A DNA stretch of 64,000 nt. Source: JBGPEQ01 sp035518775. Lineage in GTDB: Bacteria; Pseudomonadota; Alphaproteobacteria; Dongiales; Dongiaceae. The position numbers were made by a program, and so were the translations under genes. Location: NCBI GenBank assembly GCA_035518775.1, contig DATIXH010000066.1:1-64000 (forward strand), given 5' to 3'. Each line of letters begins with the position of its first letter. The first letter of the stretch is position 1. The notes under the pieces were generated by a model that had not been told where the DNA came from, made no database searches, and was given only the letters and a program-made list of their open reading frames with translations. Positions 33,015-40,647 of this stretch are shown piece by piece.

Positions 33015-34724
33015 CTACTGCAGCGCGGCTTGCGCCCGCGCTCCCTCGGCGATGCGTACCAGCTGCACGAACTCCGCCCGGTAGCCGTACTCGTCCGTGC
33101 CGCGCGCCGTCTGGGCGAGGGCGAGCACGTCGTCGTAGCGATACTGACTGAGGTAGGGATCGCCGCGCAGCAGTTCGCCGAAGGCGGCGACAGCGACGGC
33201 AAAGCGGGCCTCCGCTGGGGCGCGATCGATGCCGGCATACTCGTCGGACCGGGTCACGGGCCGTTCGATCAGGCGACTCGCCTGCTCGCCCGGCAGCTTG
33301 TAGCGCAGCCGTAGGAACGCATACTCGCTGCCGCGGTCGGCCGCGGCCGGAGCGGTCTGCGTGCCATAGCGCAAGGGATCGTCGAGGCGCGCCGGACTGC
33401 CGACCGGCGTGATCTCGTAGAGCGCGGTCACCTCGTGGCCGCTGCCGATCTCGCCGGCGTCGACCTGATCGTTGTTGAAGTCCTCGCGCCGGAGAGCGCG
33501 CGTCTCGTAGCCGATGAGGCGGTATTCGGCGACCACGGCCGGGTTGAACTCGACCTGGATCTTCACGTCGTTGGCGATCGGGAAGAGCGTGGAGGAGGCC
33601 TCGTCGATCAGCACCTTGTGGCCCTCCATCAGGCTGTCGATATAGGCGGCGTTGCCGTTGCCGCTCTGTGCGAGCTTCTGCCAGAGCAGATCGTTGATGT
33701 TGCCGGTGCCGAAGCCGAGCACCGAGAGATAGATGCCGGTCTCGCGCTTGCGGGCGACGAAATCCTCGAGTGCCTGGGGATCGATGATGCCGACGTTGAA
33801 GTCGCCGTCGGTGGCCAAGATGACGCGATTGACGGCGGCCTTGTCGAAATTGCGCTCGGCCAGTTCATAGGCTTGGCGGATGCCCTCGCCGCCGGCGGTC
33901 GAGCCGCCGGCCTCGAGGCCGTCGATGGCAGCGAGAATGCGGGCTTGGTTGCTGGCCGGCGTCGGCTCCAGCACCGTGCCGACGTTGCCGGCATAGACGA
34001 CGATGGCGACGCGGTCGCGTTCGTCGAGATGGCGCACGAAGTCGCTCACGGTCTGCTTCACCAGCGGCAGCTTGTCCGGGCTCTGCATGGAGCCGGAGAC
34101 GTCGATCAGAAAGACAAGGTTGGCGCGCGGCCGCTCGGTGCGCGCCATGTCGTAGCCCTTGATGCCGATATGCAGCAGCTTCGTGCCGGGGTTCCAGGGC
34201 GTGGGCATGACCGCGACCGACGCGGCGAAGGGCGCCGTGCGCTCCTTCGGCAGGTCGTAGGCGTAGTCGAAATAGTTCACCATCTCCTCGATGCGCACCG
34301 TATCGCGTGGCGGCAGCGTGCCCTCATGCAGGAAGCGCCGCACGTTGCTGTAAGAGGCGCTGTCGACGTCGATGGAAAAGGTCGAGACCGGCTCCTCGGC
34401 CGCGATCTTCACCGGATTGGGAGCGACGTCCTGGTAGCGCTCGTTGTTGACGGGCGGCTGGGTCCACGTTCCGCCACCCCCGATCACGAGGTTCTGTCCC
34501 GCCAAGGCCCCGGCGGCGCCCTGCGCGATCGACTTCTGCTGCTTGGTGTCGACGGTTGGATGCGCCTCGGCGGCTTGGGGCACGCTGATCGGCGGCCCCA
34601 TCGCAACAGTGCCGGTCGAGCTCGCGGGCGCATAGGCTCGGCCGCAGGCCGCAAGGGCGAGCAGGGCGGCGGCGCACAACGCAGGGCCGCAGGGCTTGCG
34701 GTGATTCGATCGGATCGTTGTCAT
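33015..34724 (-). CDS. VWA-domain lipoprotein, YfbK-like
   Basis: 569 aa. Lipobox LAAC gives Cys27. Pattern of the YfbK family: an N-terminal vWF_A-associated region (STFSIDVDSASYSNVRRFL and VRIEEMVNYFDYAY), a von Willebrand A domain with the metal site in NLVFLIDVSGSMQSPDKLPL (about 200-220), TDGDFNVGIIDP, and a DUF3520 C-terminus (VTALYEITPVGSP to the end). Probably a periplasm-facing, metal-dependent protein-interaction module. Function unknown in the family. Convergent with the thioesterase gene (13-base gap). Confidence 0.88.
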   Translation of the reverse strand: MTTIRSNHRKPCGPALCAAALLALAACGRAYAPASSTGTVAMGPPISVPQAAEAHPTVDTKQQKSIAQGAAGALAGQNLVIGGGGTWTQPPVNNERYQDVAPNPVKIAAEEPVSTFSIDVDSASYSNVRRFLHEGTLPPRDTVRIEEMVNYFDYAYDLPKERTAPFAASVAVMPTPWNPGTKLLHIGIKGYDMARTERPRANLVFLIDVSGSMQSPDKLPLVKQTVSDFVRHLDERDRVAIVVYAGNVGTVLEPTPASNQARILAAIDGLEAGGSTAGGEGIRQAYELAERNFDKAAVNRVILATDGDFNVGIIDPQALEDFVARKRETGIYLSVLGFGTGNINDLLWQKLAQSGNGNAAYIDSLMEGHKVLIDEASSTLFPIANDVKIQVEFNPAVVAEYRLIGYETRALRREDFNNDQVDAGEIGSGHEVTALYEITPVGSPARLDDPLRYGTQTAPAAADRGSEYAFLRLRYKLPGEQASRLIERPVTRSDEYAGIDRAPAEARFAVAVAAFGELLRGDPYLSQYRYDDVLALAQTARGTDEYGYRAEFVQLVRIAEGARAQAALQ

Positions 34725-34885
34725 GGCAGTGGTTCCCCTCGAGAGGCGGTGACGGCCGCGTCCGGTCGACCCACTGCGCGCGGCGCGGCAGGCTGGGTTG
34801 CTATCGCCGCAATGTGGAGCGATATTGGTGGGACTGTGGCGAAGTGGGGGCGTCTCGCGCGGCCGTGAGGTTCAGGCGGTATCGT

Positions 34886-34975
34886 TATAGGGGCGGCCCC
34901 ACGTCGCCGCCCGCTCAGCGCGCATCTGGATGGATAGGCGCTGAACAACGGCGACCACATGGGGTCGCCCCTACA
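34886..34975. repeat. Inverted-repeat element related to type A (copy 4)
   Basis: The left arm starts TATAGGGGCGGCCCCACG and the right arm (34950-34975) ends GGGGTCGCCCCTACA. Outer 8-10 bases match type A, but the inner stem differs (CCCCATGTGG instead of CCGGCAGG). Imperfect arms suggest an older copy. It lies between the start of the VWA gene and the end of the deacylase gene. Confidence 0.65.
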
Positions 34976-34992
34976 AGGTCCATGCGGCGCGC

Positions 34993-36132
34993 TCAGTCTT
35001 CCAGCAGGTCGCCCGTGCGGCTCGGCAGCGGCTTCGTGCCGACGACCTTGGCGAGGGAATCGCCGGGGCGCACCAGCTTGTCGATGCGGCGCGACAGCAG
35101 CAGGCCGTCGGCGACTGTGCGGACGGGAGTGCGGGCGGCGCGCGGGTCGGCCGCGGTGGGATCGACGATCTCGGCGATCACGGTGCCGGCCGTCACGGTC
35201 GCGCCGAGCGGCTGCTTATAGGCCACGATGCCGGCGGCCGGCGTGCGCACGACATCGCAGGCGTCGAGACGCGTGGCCTCGCACTGCCGCTGCGGCAGCG
35301 GACCGGGATCGCCGGCCACCAGGCCGCGGCGCTGCAGGAAGCGGAACAGGGCGCGGCCATCCGGCTCGGCCCACTCGTCGCCGACCTCGGCCTGGCCGCG
35401 ATACTCGACCGTCGCCGACAGGCAGGCGGCGGGAACGGGCTTGTCCGGGATCGCGCGCGCGAGGCGGGTCCAGGGCGTGCTGAAGGTCTCGTCGAAGGCG
35501 TGGCCGCCGGAATCCTCCGAGACCAGCGTGGCGCGGCTACCGATCTCGGCGGACAGATCGGCCGCCGACGGCCAGTGGGCGGGGACTAGGAACAGGTGCA
35601 GCAGGGATTCGCTGTCGCAGTGGCAATCGAGCACGATGTCGGCATCGACGGCCAGGCGCGCCAGCGCCAGCCGCAGGCTGGCGAACTCGCTGCCGGGCGT
35701 GCGGGCCGCGAGGTCCGCGACCATGGCGGCGCGGACGGTCGTGACGTTGCGGGCGGCATCGTCGGTCAGGCGGTCGCGCACGCGGTCGGCGAGGCCGATG
35801 AACAGATCGGGCCAGTTGCGATTGAAGTTGCCGCCGCCGGCCAGCTCGTAGCGGCCGACGTGGCGCGCGTTGACGACCTGCGACATGCCGATCGGGTTGG
35901 CCATCGGTACGACCACGATCTCGCCCTTGATCGCGCCGGCGCGGTCGGCCTCGTCCAGCAGCCGCACGAGATGGTGCAGCACCAGCATGGCCGGGACCTC
36001 GTCGGCATGCAGCGAGGCGTGCAGATAGGCCTTGGGCCGCGCCCCGGGCGTCCCATAACGGTGGACGGTGAGCTGGCGCGCGGCATCCAGGCCGTAGGGC
36101 AGCAAAGGAATGCGATCGATCGTCTTTGTCAT
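34993..36132 (-). CDS. Succinylglutamate desuccinylase/aspartoacylase-family deacylase (M14-like)
   Basis: 379 aa from MTKTIDRIPLLPYGL. Zinc-dependent deacylase fold: HADE (ligand H-x-x-E) in YLHASLHADEVPAML, then VVPMANPIGMSQ, GGGNFNRNWPDL and the third ligand in VLDCHCD. A lipoyl/beta-barrel-like C-terminal region (TPAAGIVAYKQPLGATV) is common in the COG3608 group. Substrates of relatives include N-acyl amino acids, among them N-acetyl-diaminobutyrate in ectoine breakdown (DoeB). The actual substrate here is unknown. Divergent from the DMSP-lyase-like gene. Confidence 0.87.
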   Translation of the reverse strand: MTKTIDRIPLLPYGLDAARQLTVHRYGTPGARPKAYLHASLHADEVPAMLVLHHLVRLLDEADRAGAIKGEIVVVPMANPIGMSQVVNARHVGRYELAGGGNFNRNWPDLFIGLADRVRDRLTDDAARNVTTVRAAMVADLAARTPGSEFASLRLALARLAVDADIVLDCHCDSESLLHLFLVPAHWPSAADLSAEIGSRATLVSEDSGGHAFDETFSTPWTRLARAIPDKPVPAACLSATVEYRGQAEVGDEWAEPDGRALFRFLQRRGLVAGDPGPLPQRQCEATRLDACDVVRTPAAGIVAYKQPLGATVTAGTVIAEIVDPTAADPRAARTPVRTVADGLLLSRRIDKLVRPGDSLAKVVGTKPLPSRTGDLLED

Positions 36133-36200
36133 GATTGGCGGGTAGAAAGAGGCAGCGGGTGCGTGCGGCAACCGCGGCCGATGAACTATGATGGCAGCCG

Positions 36201-36863
36201 ATGAGAGAACCAGCGGAGCATCTTGCCGTCTTTCTCGCCGATCTGGCCCGCCTTGTCGAGGGGGCGGCGGCGCGCGACGGGAGCGCAGCGGCCGATTTCC
36301 GGCGCTTCGGCGAGCTTCTGCAGGAGCTCCGGGACGCGGCCATGCATGCGCCGGAGGCGGCCGCGCCCTTTGCTCTGCCGGTCTGCCGGTTCTGGGCGCC
36401 GGCCTTCGAGATGTCCGGGGCGCCGGAGCCGCTGGCCGGCATCCGCCGGGCGCTGCGGGCGCTGGGCCCGTGGCTGGCGTGGGTGCAGAATCCGAACTAC
36501 CGCCGCTCGCCGCCGTCAGCCGATTTCCTGGATCGCTATGGCTATGCCGTGATCGCGGGCCCGGCGGATGGCGCCCCAGCCCTCGTCGGCCACGCCGCCC
36601 TCGCGCTCGGCGTGTTGCTGCTCGGGCCGCATACCCACTATCCGCAGCACCACCACCCGGCGGTCGAGCTCTATGTGCCGCTCAATGCCGGCGACTGGTG
36701 GCGCGGCGACGGTCCCTGGCGTCGCGAGCCGGCGGGCGCCGTCATCCACCATGGCTCGGAGGTGGCGCACGCCACTCGCGCAGGCGACGCGCCGCTGCTC
36801 GCGATCTATCTCTGGTCGGGCGACCTCGGCACGCATGCGCGGCTGACCGGCACCGGGTCGTAG
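36201..36863 (+). CDS. Cupin of the dimethylsulfoniopropionate (DMSP) lyase family
   Basis: 220 aa. A helical N-terminal part (about 1-60) and a C-terminal cupin. Metal-site motif LGPHTHYPQHHHPAVELYVPLNAG (residues about 142-165) has the paired His, Tyr and Glu seen in DddQ/DddL-type lyases, and GAVIHHGSEVAHATR supplies the second motif with another His. These enzymes split DMSP into dimethyl sulfide and acrylate. Many soil homologues carry the fold without proof of the reaction, so the activity is inference. phaC starts seven bases after its stop, so they form a likely operon. Confidence 0.8.
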   Translation: MREPAEHLAVFLADLARLVEGAAARDGSAAADFRRFGELLQELRDAAMHAPEAAAPFALPVCRFWAPAFEMSGAPEPLAGIRRALRALGPWLAWVQNPNYRRSPPSADFLDRYGYAVIAGPADGAPALVGHAALALGVLLLGPHTHYPQHHHPAVELYVPLNAGDWWRGDGPWRREPAGAVIHHGSEVAHATRAGDAPLLAIYLWSGDLGTHARLTGTGS

Positions 36864-36869
36864 ACGGCG

Positions 36870-38681
36870 ATGGCGGATCAATCCTCGTCCGGAGCGGCGC
36901 AGGGGCAGGCGAAACCCGATCCGCTCCTGCAGGCGGCACGGATCCGCAACCTGCTGGAACGGGCGCAGCAGCTGCTCGCCGAAGGGGCCATGCGCCCGGA
37001 CGGTGAGGACCACTTCCAGATTCCCGATCCCGCCGTCATCGCCGGCGCCTTCGCCGAGTTCGCGGGGCGCGCCGCGGCCAATCCCGGCCGCCTGGCGGCG
37101 GCGCAGTTCGAGCTGTGGCGCGAGCATGTGTCGCTGTGGAGCGCGTTCGCGCGCAAGCTCGACGGCGAGGTCGTGGAGCCGCTGGCGGCGCCGGCGCGCG
37201 ACGACCGCCGCTTCGCCGACGCCGCCTGGAGCGAGCATCCGGCCTATGACTATCTGAAGCAGGCCTATCTGCTGAACGCGCGTTGGATGCAATCGGCCGT
37301 GCGCGAGGTGGAGGACCTGGACGAGGAGACGCGGCGCAAGGTCGAGTTCTATACGCGCCAGCTCATCGACGCCTGCGCGCCCACCAACTTCGTCGTCACG
37401 AACCCGAAGGTGCTGCGCGAGACGCTCGACAGCGGCGGCGAGAACCTGGTGCGCGGCCTCGAGCACCTGATCCAGGACCTGCAGCGCGGGCGCGGCCGGC
37501 TCTCGATCGCCATGACCGACGAGCGCGCCTTCAAGCTGGGCGAGAACGTGGCGACGACGCCCGGCAAGGTCGTGTTCCAGAACGACCTCATGCAGCTGAT
37601 CCAGTACGCGCCGTCGACGCCGGAGGTGCAGCGGCGGCCGCTGCTGATCATCCCGCCCTGGATCAACAAGTTCTATATCCTCGACCTGAAGCCGCAGAAC
37701 TCCTTCATCACGTGGGCGGTTGACCAGGGCCACACGCTGTTCGTGATCTCCTGGGTCAATCCGGACGAGCGCTTGGCGCAGAAGCGCTTCGACGACTACA
37801 TGCTGGAGGGGCCGCTGGCGGCGCTCGACGCCATCGAGCGGGCGACCGGCGAGCGCGAGGCCAACGTCATCGGCTACTGCATCGGCGGCACGCTGCTGGC
37901 CTGCACTTTGGCGTGGATGGCGAAACGCGGCGACAGGCGCGTGGCCAGCGCCACCTTCTTTACCGCCCTCACCGATTTCGCCGAGGCCGGCGAACTGAAG
38001 GTGTTCATCGACGACGCGCAGATCCGCCTGCTCGAGGAGCATGTGGCCAGGAAGGGCTATCTCGAAGGCCGGCACATGGCGACGGTGTTCAACCTTCTAC
38101 GCGCCAACGACCTCATCTGGTCGTTCGTGGTGAACAACTACCTGCTGGGGCGCGAGCCGCTGCCCTTCGATCTCCTGTACTGGAACGCCGATTCCACGCG
38201 CATGCCCGCGGCCATGCACAGCTTCTATCTGCGCAACATGTACCTTGAGAACCGGCTGGTGCGGCCCGGTGGTATCACGCTGGCGGGCGAGACGCTCGAC
38301 CTGCGCGACGTCGACCTGCCGATCTACCAGCTCTCGACCGAGAGCGACCACATCGCGCCCTGGAAGGCGACCTACGCGCTCAGCCAGTTGGCGCGCGGCC
38401 CCTATCGCTTCGTGCTCTCCGGCTCTGGCCACATCGCCGGCGTGATCAACCCGCCCGCGGCCAACAAATACCACTACCTGACGAACGCGCAGAACTCGCC
38501 CGCGGCCGACGACTGGCTGGCCGGCGCCCAGCGCCACGCCGGCTCCTGGTGGACCGACTGGGCAGCCTGGGTCGCGCAGTATGGCGGCGGGATGGTGCCG
38601 GCGCGTGATCCTGGCGCAGGCGCGCTGCCGGCGATCGAGGATGCGCCGGGCAGCTACGTGCGCATGCGGGCCGGTGACTGA
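36870..38681 (+). CDS. phaC: Class I polyhydroxyalkanoate synthase
   Basis: 603 aa polymerase that joins 3-hydroxyacyl-CoA units into PHB. N-terminal PhaC_N region (about 60-240), then the alpha/beta-hydrolase core with PLLIIPPWINKFYILDL and the lipase-box-like elbow GYCIGG (Cys about 336). Catalytic Asp lies in STESDHIAPW (about 492) and His in GSGHIAGVINPP (about 520). Length and motifs fit class I, needing no PhaE/PhaR subunit. Seven bases after the DMSP-lyase-like gene. The matching phasin is at 15993. No phaA/phaB in the window. Confidence 0.95.
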   Translation: MADQSSSGAAQGQAKPDPLLQAARIRNLLERAQQLLAEGAMRPDGEDHFQIPDPAVIAGAFAEFAGRAAANPGRLAAAQFELWREHVSLWSAFARKLDGEVVEPLAAPARDDRRFADAAWSEHPAYDYLKQAYLLNARWMQSAVREVEDLDEETRRKVEFYTRQLIDACAPTNFVVTNPKVLRETLDSGGENLVRGLEHLIQDLQRGRGRLSIAMTDERAFKLGENVATTPGKVVFQNDLMQLIQYAPSTPEVQRRPLLIIPPWINKFYILDLKPQNSFITWAVDQGHTLFVISWVNPDERLAQKRFDDYMLEGPLAALDAIERATGEREANVIGYCIGGTLLACTLAWMAKRGDRRVASATFFTALTDFAEAGELKVFIDDAQIRLLEEHVARKGYLEGRHMATVFNLLRANDLIWSFVVNNYLLGREPLPFDLLYWNADSTRMPAAMHSFYLRNMYLENRLVRPGGITLAGETLDLRDVDLPIYQLSTESDHIAPWKATYALSQLARGPYRFVLSGSGHIAGVINPPAANKYHYLTNAQNSPAADDWLAGAQRHAGSWWTDWAAWVAQYGGGMVPARDPGAGALPAIEDAPGSYVRMRAGD

Positions 38682-38702
38682 GAGACTGGCCGAGCCGCGG
38701 CT

Positions 38703-39356
38703 CTATCGCGGCAACCCTTCCAGTCCCGCGAGTTCCGCGGCGCTGGCGCCGGGGATCCGCATTTCGAAGATCTCATCGACGACCGTGTAGTCGTAATAGC
38801 CCAGCCTTGCGATCGGCCGGAGGCGCTTCACGTCGATCTTGCCGTCGGCACCGATCGCATCGTCCCGGATATGGATGCGCTCGACGCGGGCGAAGACGAC
38901 GTCGACCGTGCCTCCGGGCTGTTGCCCCGAAGGCGGTGCGTGCTCAGATAGCGGCACTGAAATGGATCGGCGATTCCGCGACTCGCGGACAAGGCGCATC
39001 GACGCAGGGCGCCTTCGTCACGCCGGCCAAGTCGAACTCGTCCACGTCCGACGGTACGGCGCTGGCGCTGGCGTGACGGCTTCACGCAGTTCGTAGACCG
39101 CCATGTTCCAGGCGAACCAGCCGGTCAACTCGGCATTCAGAACCGTGTCCTTGCGGCGCCCATCCGGATACTGGTTGGCGGCAAACATCACCATGGGAGG
39201 ATCGAAGGTCAGGTTCTGCCACTGGCTATACGGGGCCAGATTGGCAACGCCCGTAGGGCTGACGCTGGACAGCCAGCCGATCGGCCGCGGCACGGTGCAG
39301 CTCTTGAACGGATTGAATTTGAGACCGTGGTGGTCAGTCGCCGGATTATGGTGCAC
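38703..39356 (-). pseudogene. Flavin reductase-like FMN-binding protein, three frameshifts
   Basis: Minus-strand remains of a flavin_reduct family protein. From a GTG at 39356 the frame reads HGLKFNPFKSCTVPRPIGWL, ASSVSPTG-like and TFDPPMVMFAANQYPDGRR, up to about 39075. It then shifts to a frame giving VPSDVDEFDLAGVTKAPC and RVAESPIHF. It shifts again near 38958 (CRYLSTHRLRGN) and again near 38913 (GTVDVVFARVERIHIRDD), ending EIFEMRIPGASAAE. Each frame keeps clear family sequence, so three one- or two-base indels have broken one gene. Either a young pseudogene or sequencing errors. Confidence 0.8.
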
Positions 39357-39422
39357 GCGCCCTCGCTCGGATGAATCCCAGCCGAGCTTAAGGGCGCTGC
39401 ACCTGGTCCCCAACCGGAAACG

Positions 39423-40166
39423 TCAGACCCGCAGCCCGCCGCTGGCGTCGATCACTTGGCCGGTGACCCAGCCGGCGTCGGGTGAGGCGAGGAAGGCGAC
39501 GGTGGCGGCGATGTCGGCCGGCTGGCCGACGCGGCCGAGCGGCGTCTTGGCGACCGCCTCATCGAGGAACTTCGGATCCCGGATCAGCATGTCGGTATCG
39601 GTGGTGCCGGGCGCCACGGCGTTGACGGTAATGCCGCGCGGGCCGAGCTCGGCGGCGAAGCTGCGCGTGAGGGCGTCGACTGCAGCCTTGCTGGCGACGT
39701 AGGCGCCGAGGCCGGGGATGGCTGCGCGGGCGCCGATCGACGAGGTGTTGATGACGCGACCGCCCTGGTCGGGCAGATGGGGCGCCGCCGCCCGCGTCAT
39801 CGCCGCGAGGCCGAAGACGTTGACGGCGAAGACCTTCTCGAAATGCTCCGGTGTCGCCTCGTCGAGGGTTGCGATATCCAGCACGCCAGCGTTGTTGACG
39901 AGGATGTCGATGCGGCCGAAGGCGTCGCGCGCGGCGGCCGCGATCCTGGCGGGGCCGTCCTTCGCGCCGACGTCGCCGGGCGCCAGCGCGGCCTCGCCGC
40001 CTTCTTCCTTGATGCTCCGCACGACCGCCTCGGCGGCCTGCTTCGAAGAGGAATAGTTGACGGCGACCTTGGCGCCGTCCCGCGCCAGCCGGCGCGCGAT
40101 AGCGGCCCCGATGCCGCGGGAGCCGCCGGTGACGAGTGCAACCTTGCCTTCCAATGGCTTGGACAT
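39423..40166 (-). CDS. SDR family oxidoreductase (FabG-like)
   Basis: 247 aa from MSKPLEGKVALVTGG. Classical short-chain dehydrogenase: cofactor loop TGGSRGIG (about 13-20), ILVNNAG, active-site Ser in NTSSIGARAA and YVASK with the Tyr and Lys, then PGTTDTDML. Arg/Asn after the second strand (VNYSSS) suggests NADPH. Could be a 3-oxoacyl reductase or a sugar/alcohol dehydrogenase. The ArsR gene lies upstream on the same strand with an operator-like dyad between them. Confidence 0.92.
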   Translation of the reverse strand: MSKPLEGKVALVTGGSRGIGAAIARRLARDGAKVAVNYSSSKQAAEAVVRSIKEEGGEAALAPGDVGAKDGPARIAAAARDAFGRIDILVNNAGVLDIATLDEATPEHFEKVFAVNVFGLAAMTRAAAPHLPDQGGRVINTSSIGARAAIPGLGAYVASKAAVDALTRSFAAELGPRGITVNAVAPGTTDTDMLIRDPKFLDEAVAKTPLGRVGQPADIAATVAFLASPDAGWVTGQVIDASGGLRV

Positions 40167-40189
40167 GAGCGACCTCATATGTTTGATGA

Positions 40190-40205
40190 TTAGATAATCG
40201 TCTAA
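40190..40205. promoter_or_regulatory. Operator-like dyad before the SDR gene
   Basis: TTAGA (40190-40194) and TCTAA (40201-40205) are inverted around a 6-base spacer, in an AT-rich 60-base gap between the ArsR and SDR genes. Position suggests control of the SDR gene by the neighbouring ArsR protein; binding is inferred. Confidence 0.5.
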
Positions 40206-40227
40206 CTAATGAACCGATCGCCCCGTT

Positions 40228-40530
40228 TCAAGCCCGGCGGCGCTTCGCCGGTGCGCCCAGGCGGCGGCCGAGTTCGTCGCGATAGGCGGCGAAGGTCTCC
40301 ACGCGCAGCGTGAGGTAGCCGCACTTGCCCTCGCGCCGCATCTCCACGAGGTCGGCGCCGCCCAGTTCCTTCAGGTGGTGCGACATGGTGGCGGGCGTGA
40401 CGTCGAATTCCTCGATCAGCCGCTGGCAGGCGACGTCGGGCTCGGCCGCGATCCGTTCCAGGATCGAGAACCGCGTGGGGTCTGCGAGCGCCTTGGCGAT
40501 GCGCATGAAGCGGCGGCTGTCCATTGCCAT
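40228..40530 (-). CDS. ArsR family winged-helix regulator
   Basis: 100 aa from MAMDSRRFMRIAKALADPTRFSIL; start MDSRR six bases later is also possible. Recognition helix region CQRLIEEFDVTPATMSHHLKEL and wing LVEMRREGKCGYLTLRVE. No obvious thiol metal site (the single CQ and CGY cysteines are not the arsenic pattern), so it is probably a metal-independent ArsR that senses something else. Transcribed towards the SDR gene and divergent from uvrD. Confidence 0.87.
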   Translation of the reverse strand: MAMDSRRFMRIAKALADPTRFSILERIAAEPDVACQRLIEEFDVTPATMSHHLKELGGADLVEMRREGKCGYLTLRVETFAAYRDELGRRLGAPAKRRRA

Positions 40531-40647
40531 CAATATATCGGTGCGGCGAGGCGCCGGGCAAAGGGGGCGGCGGAGCATTGGGCGGAGTGCGCTGCCGGCC
40601 CGAATTTCCCGGCTGAGACATCGCCGACTCGGTGCTATACAGCCGCA

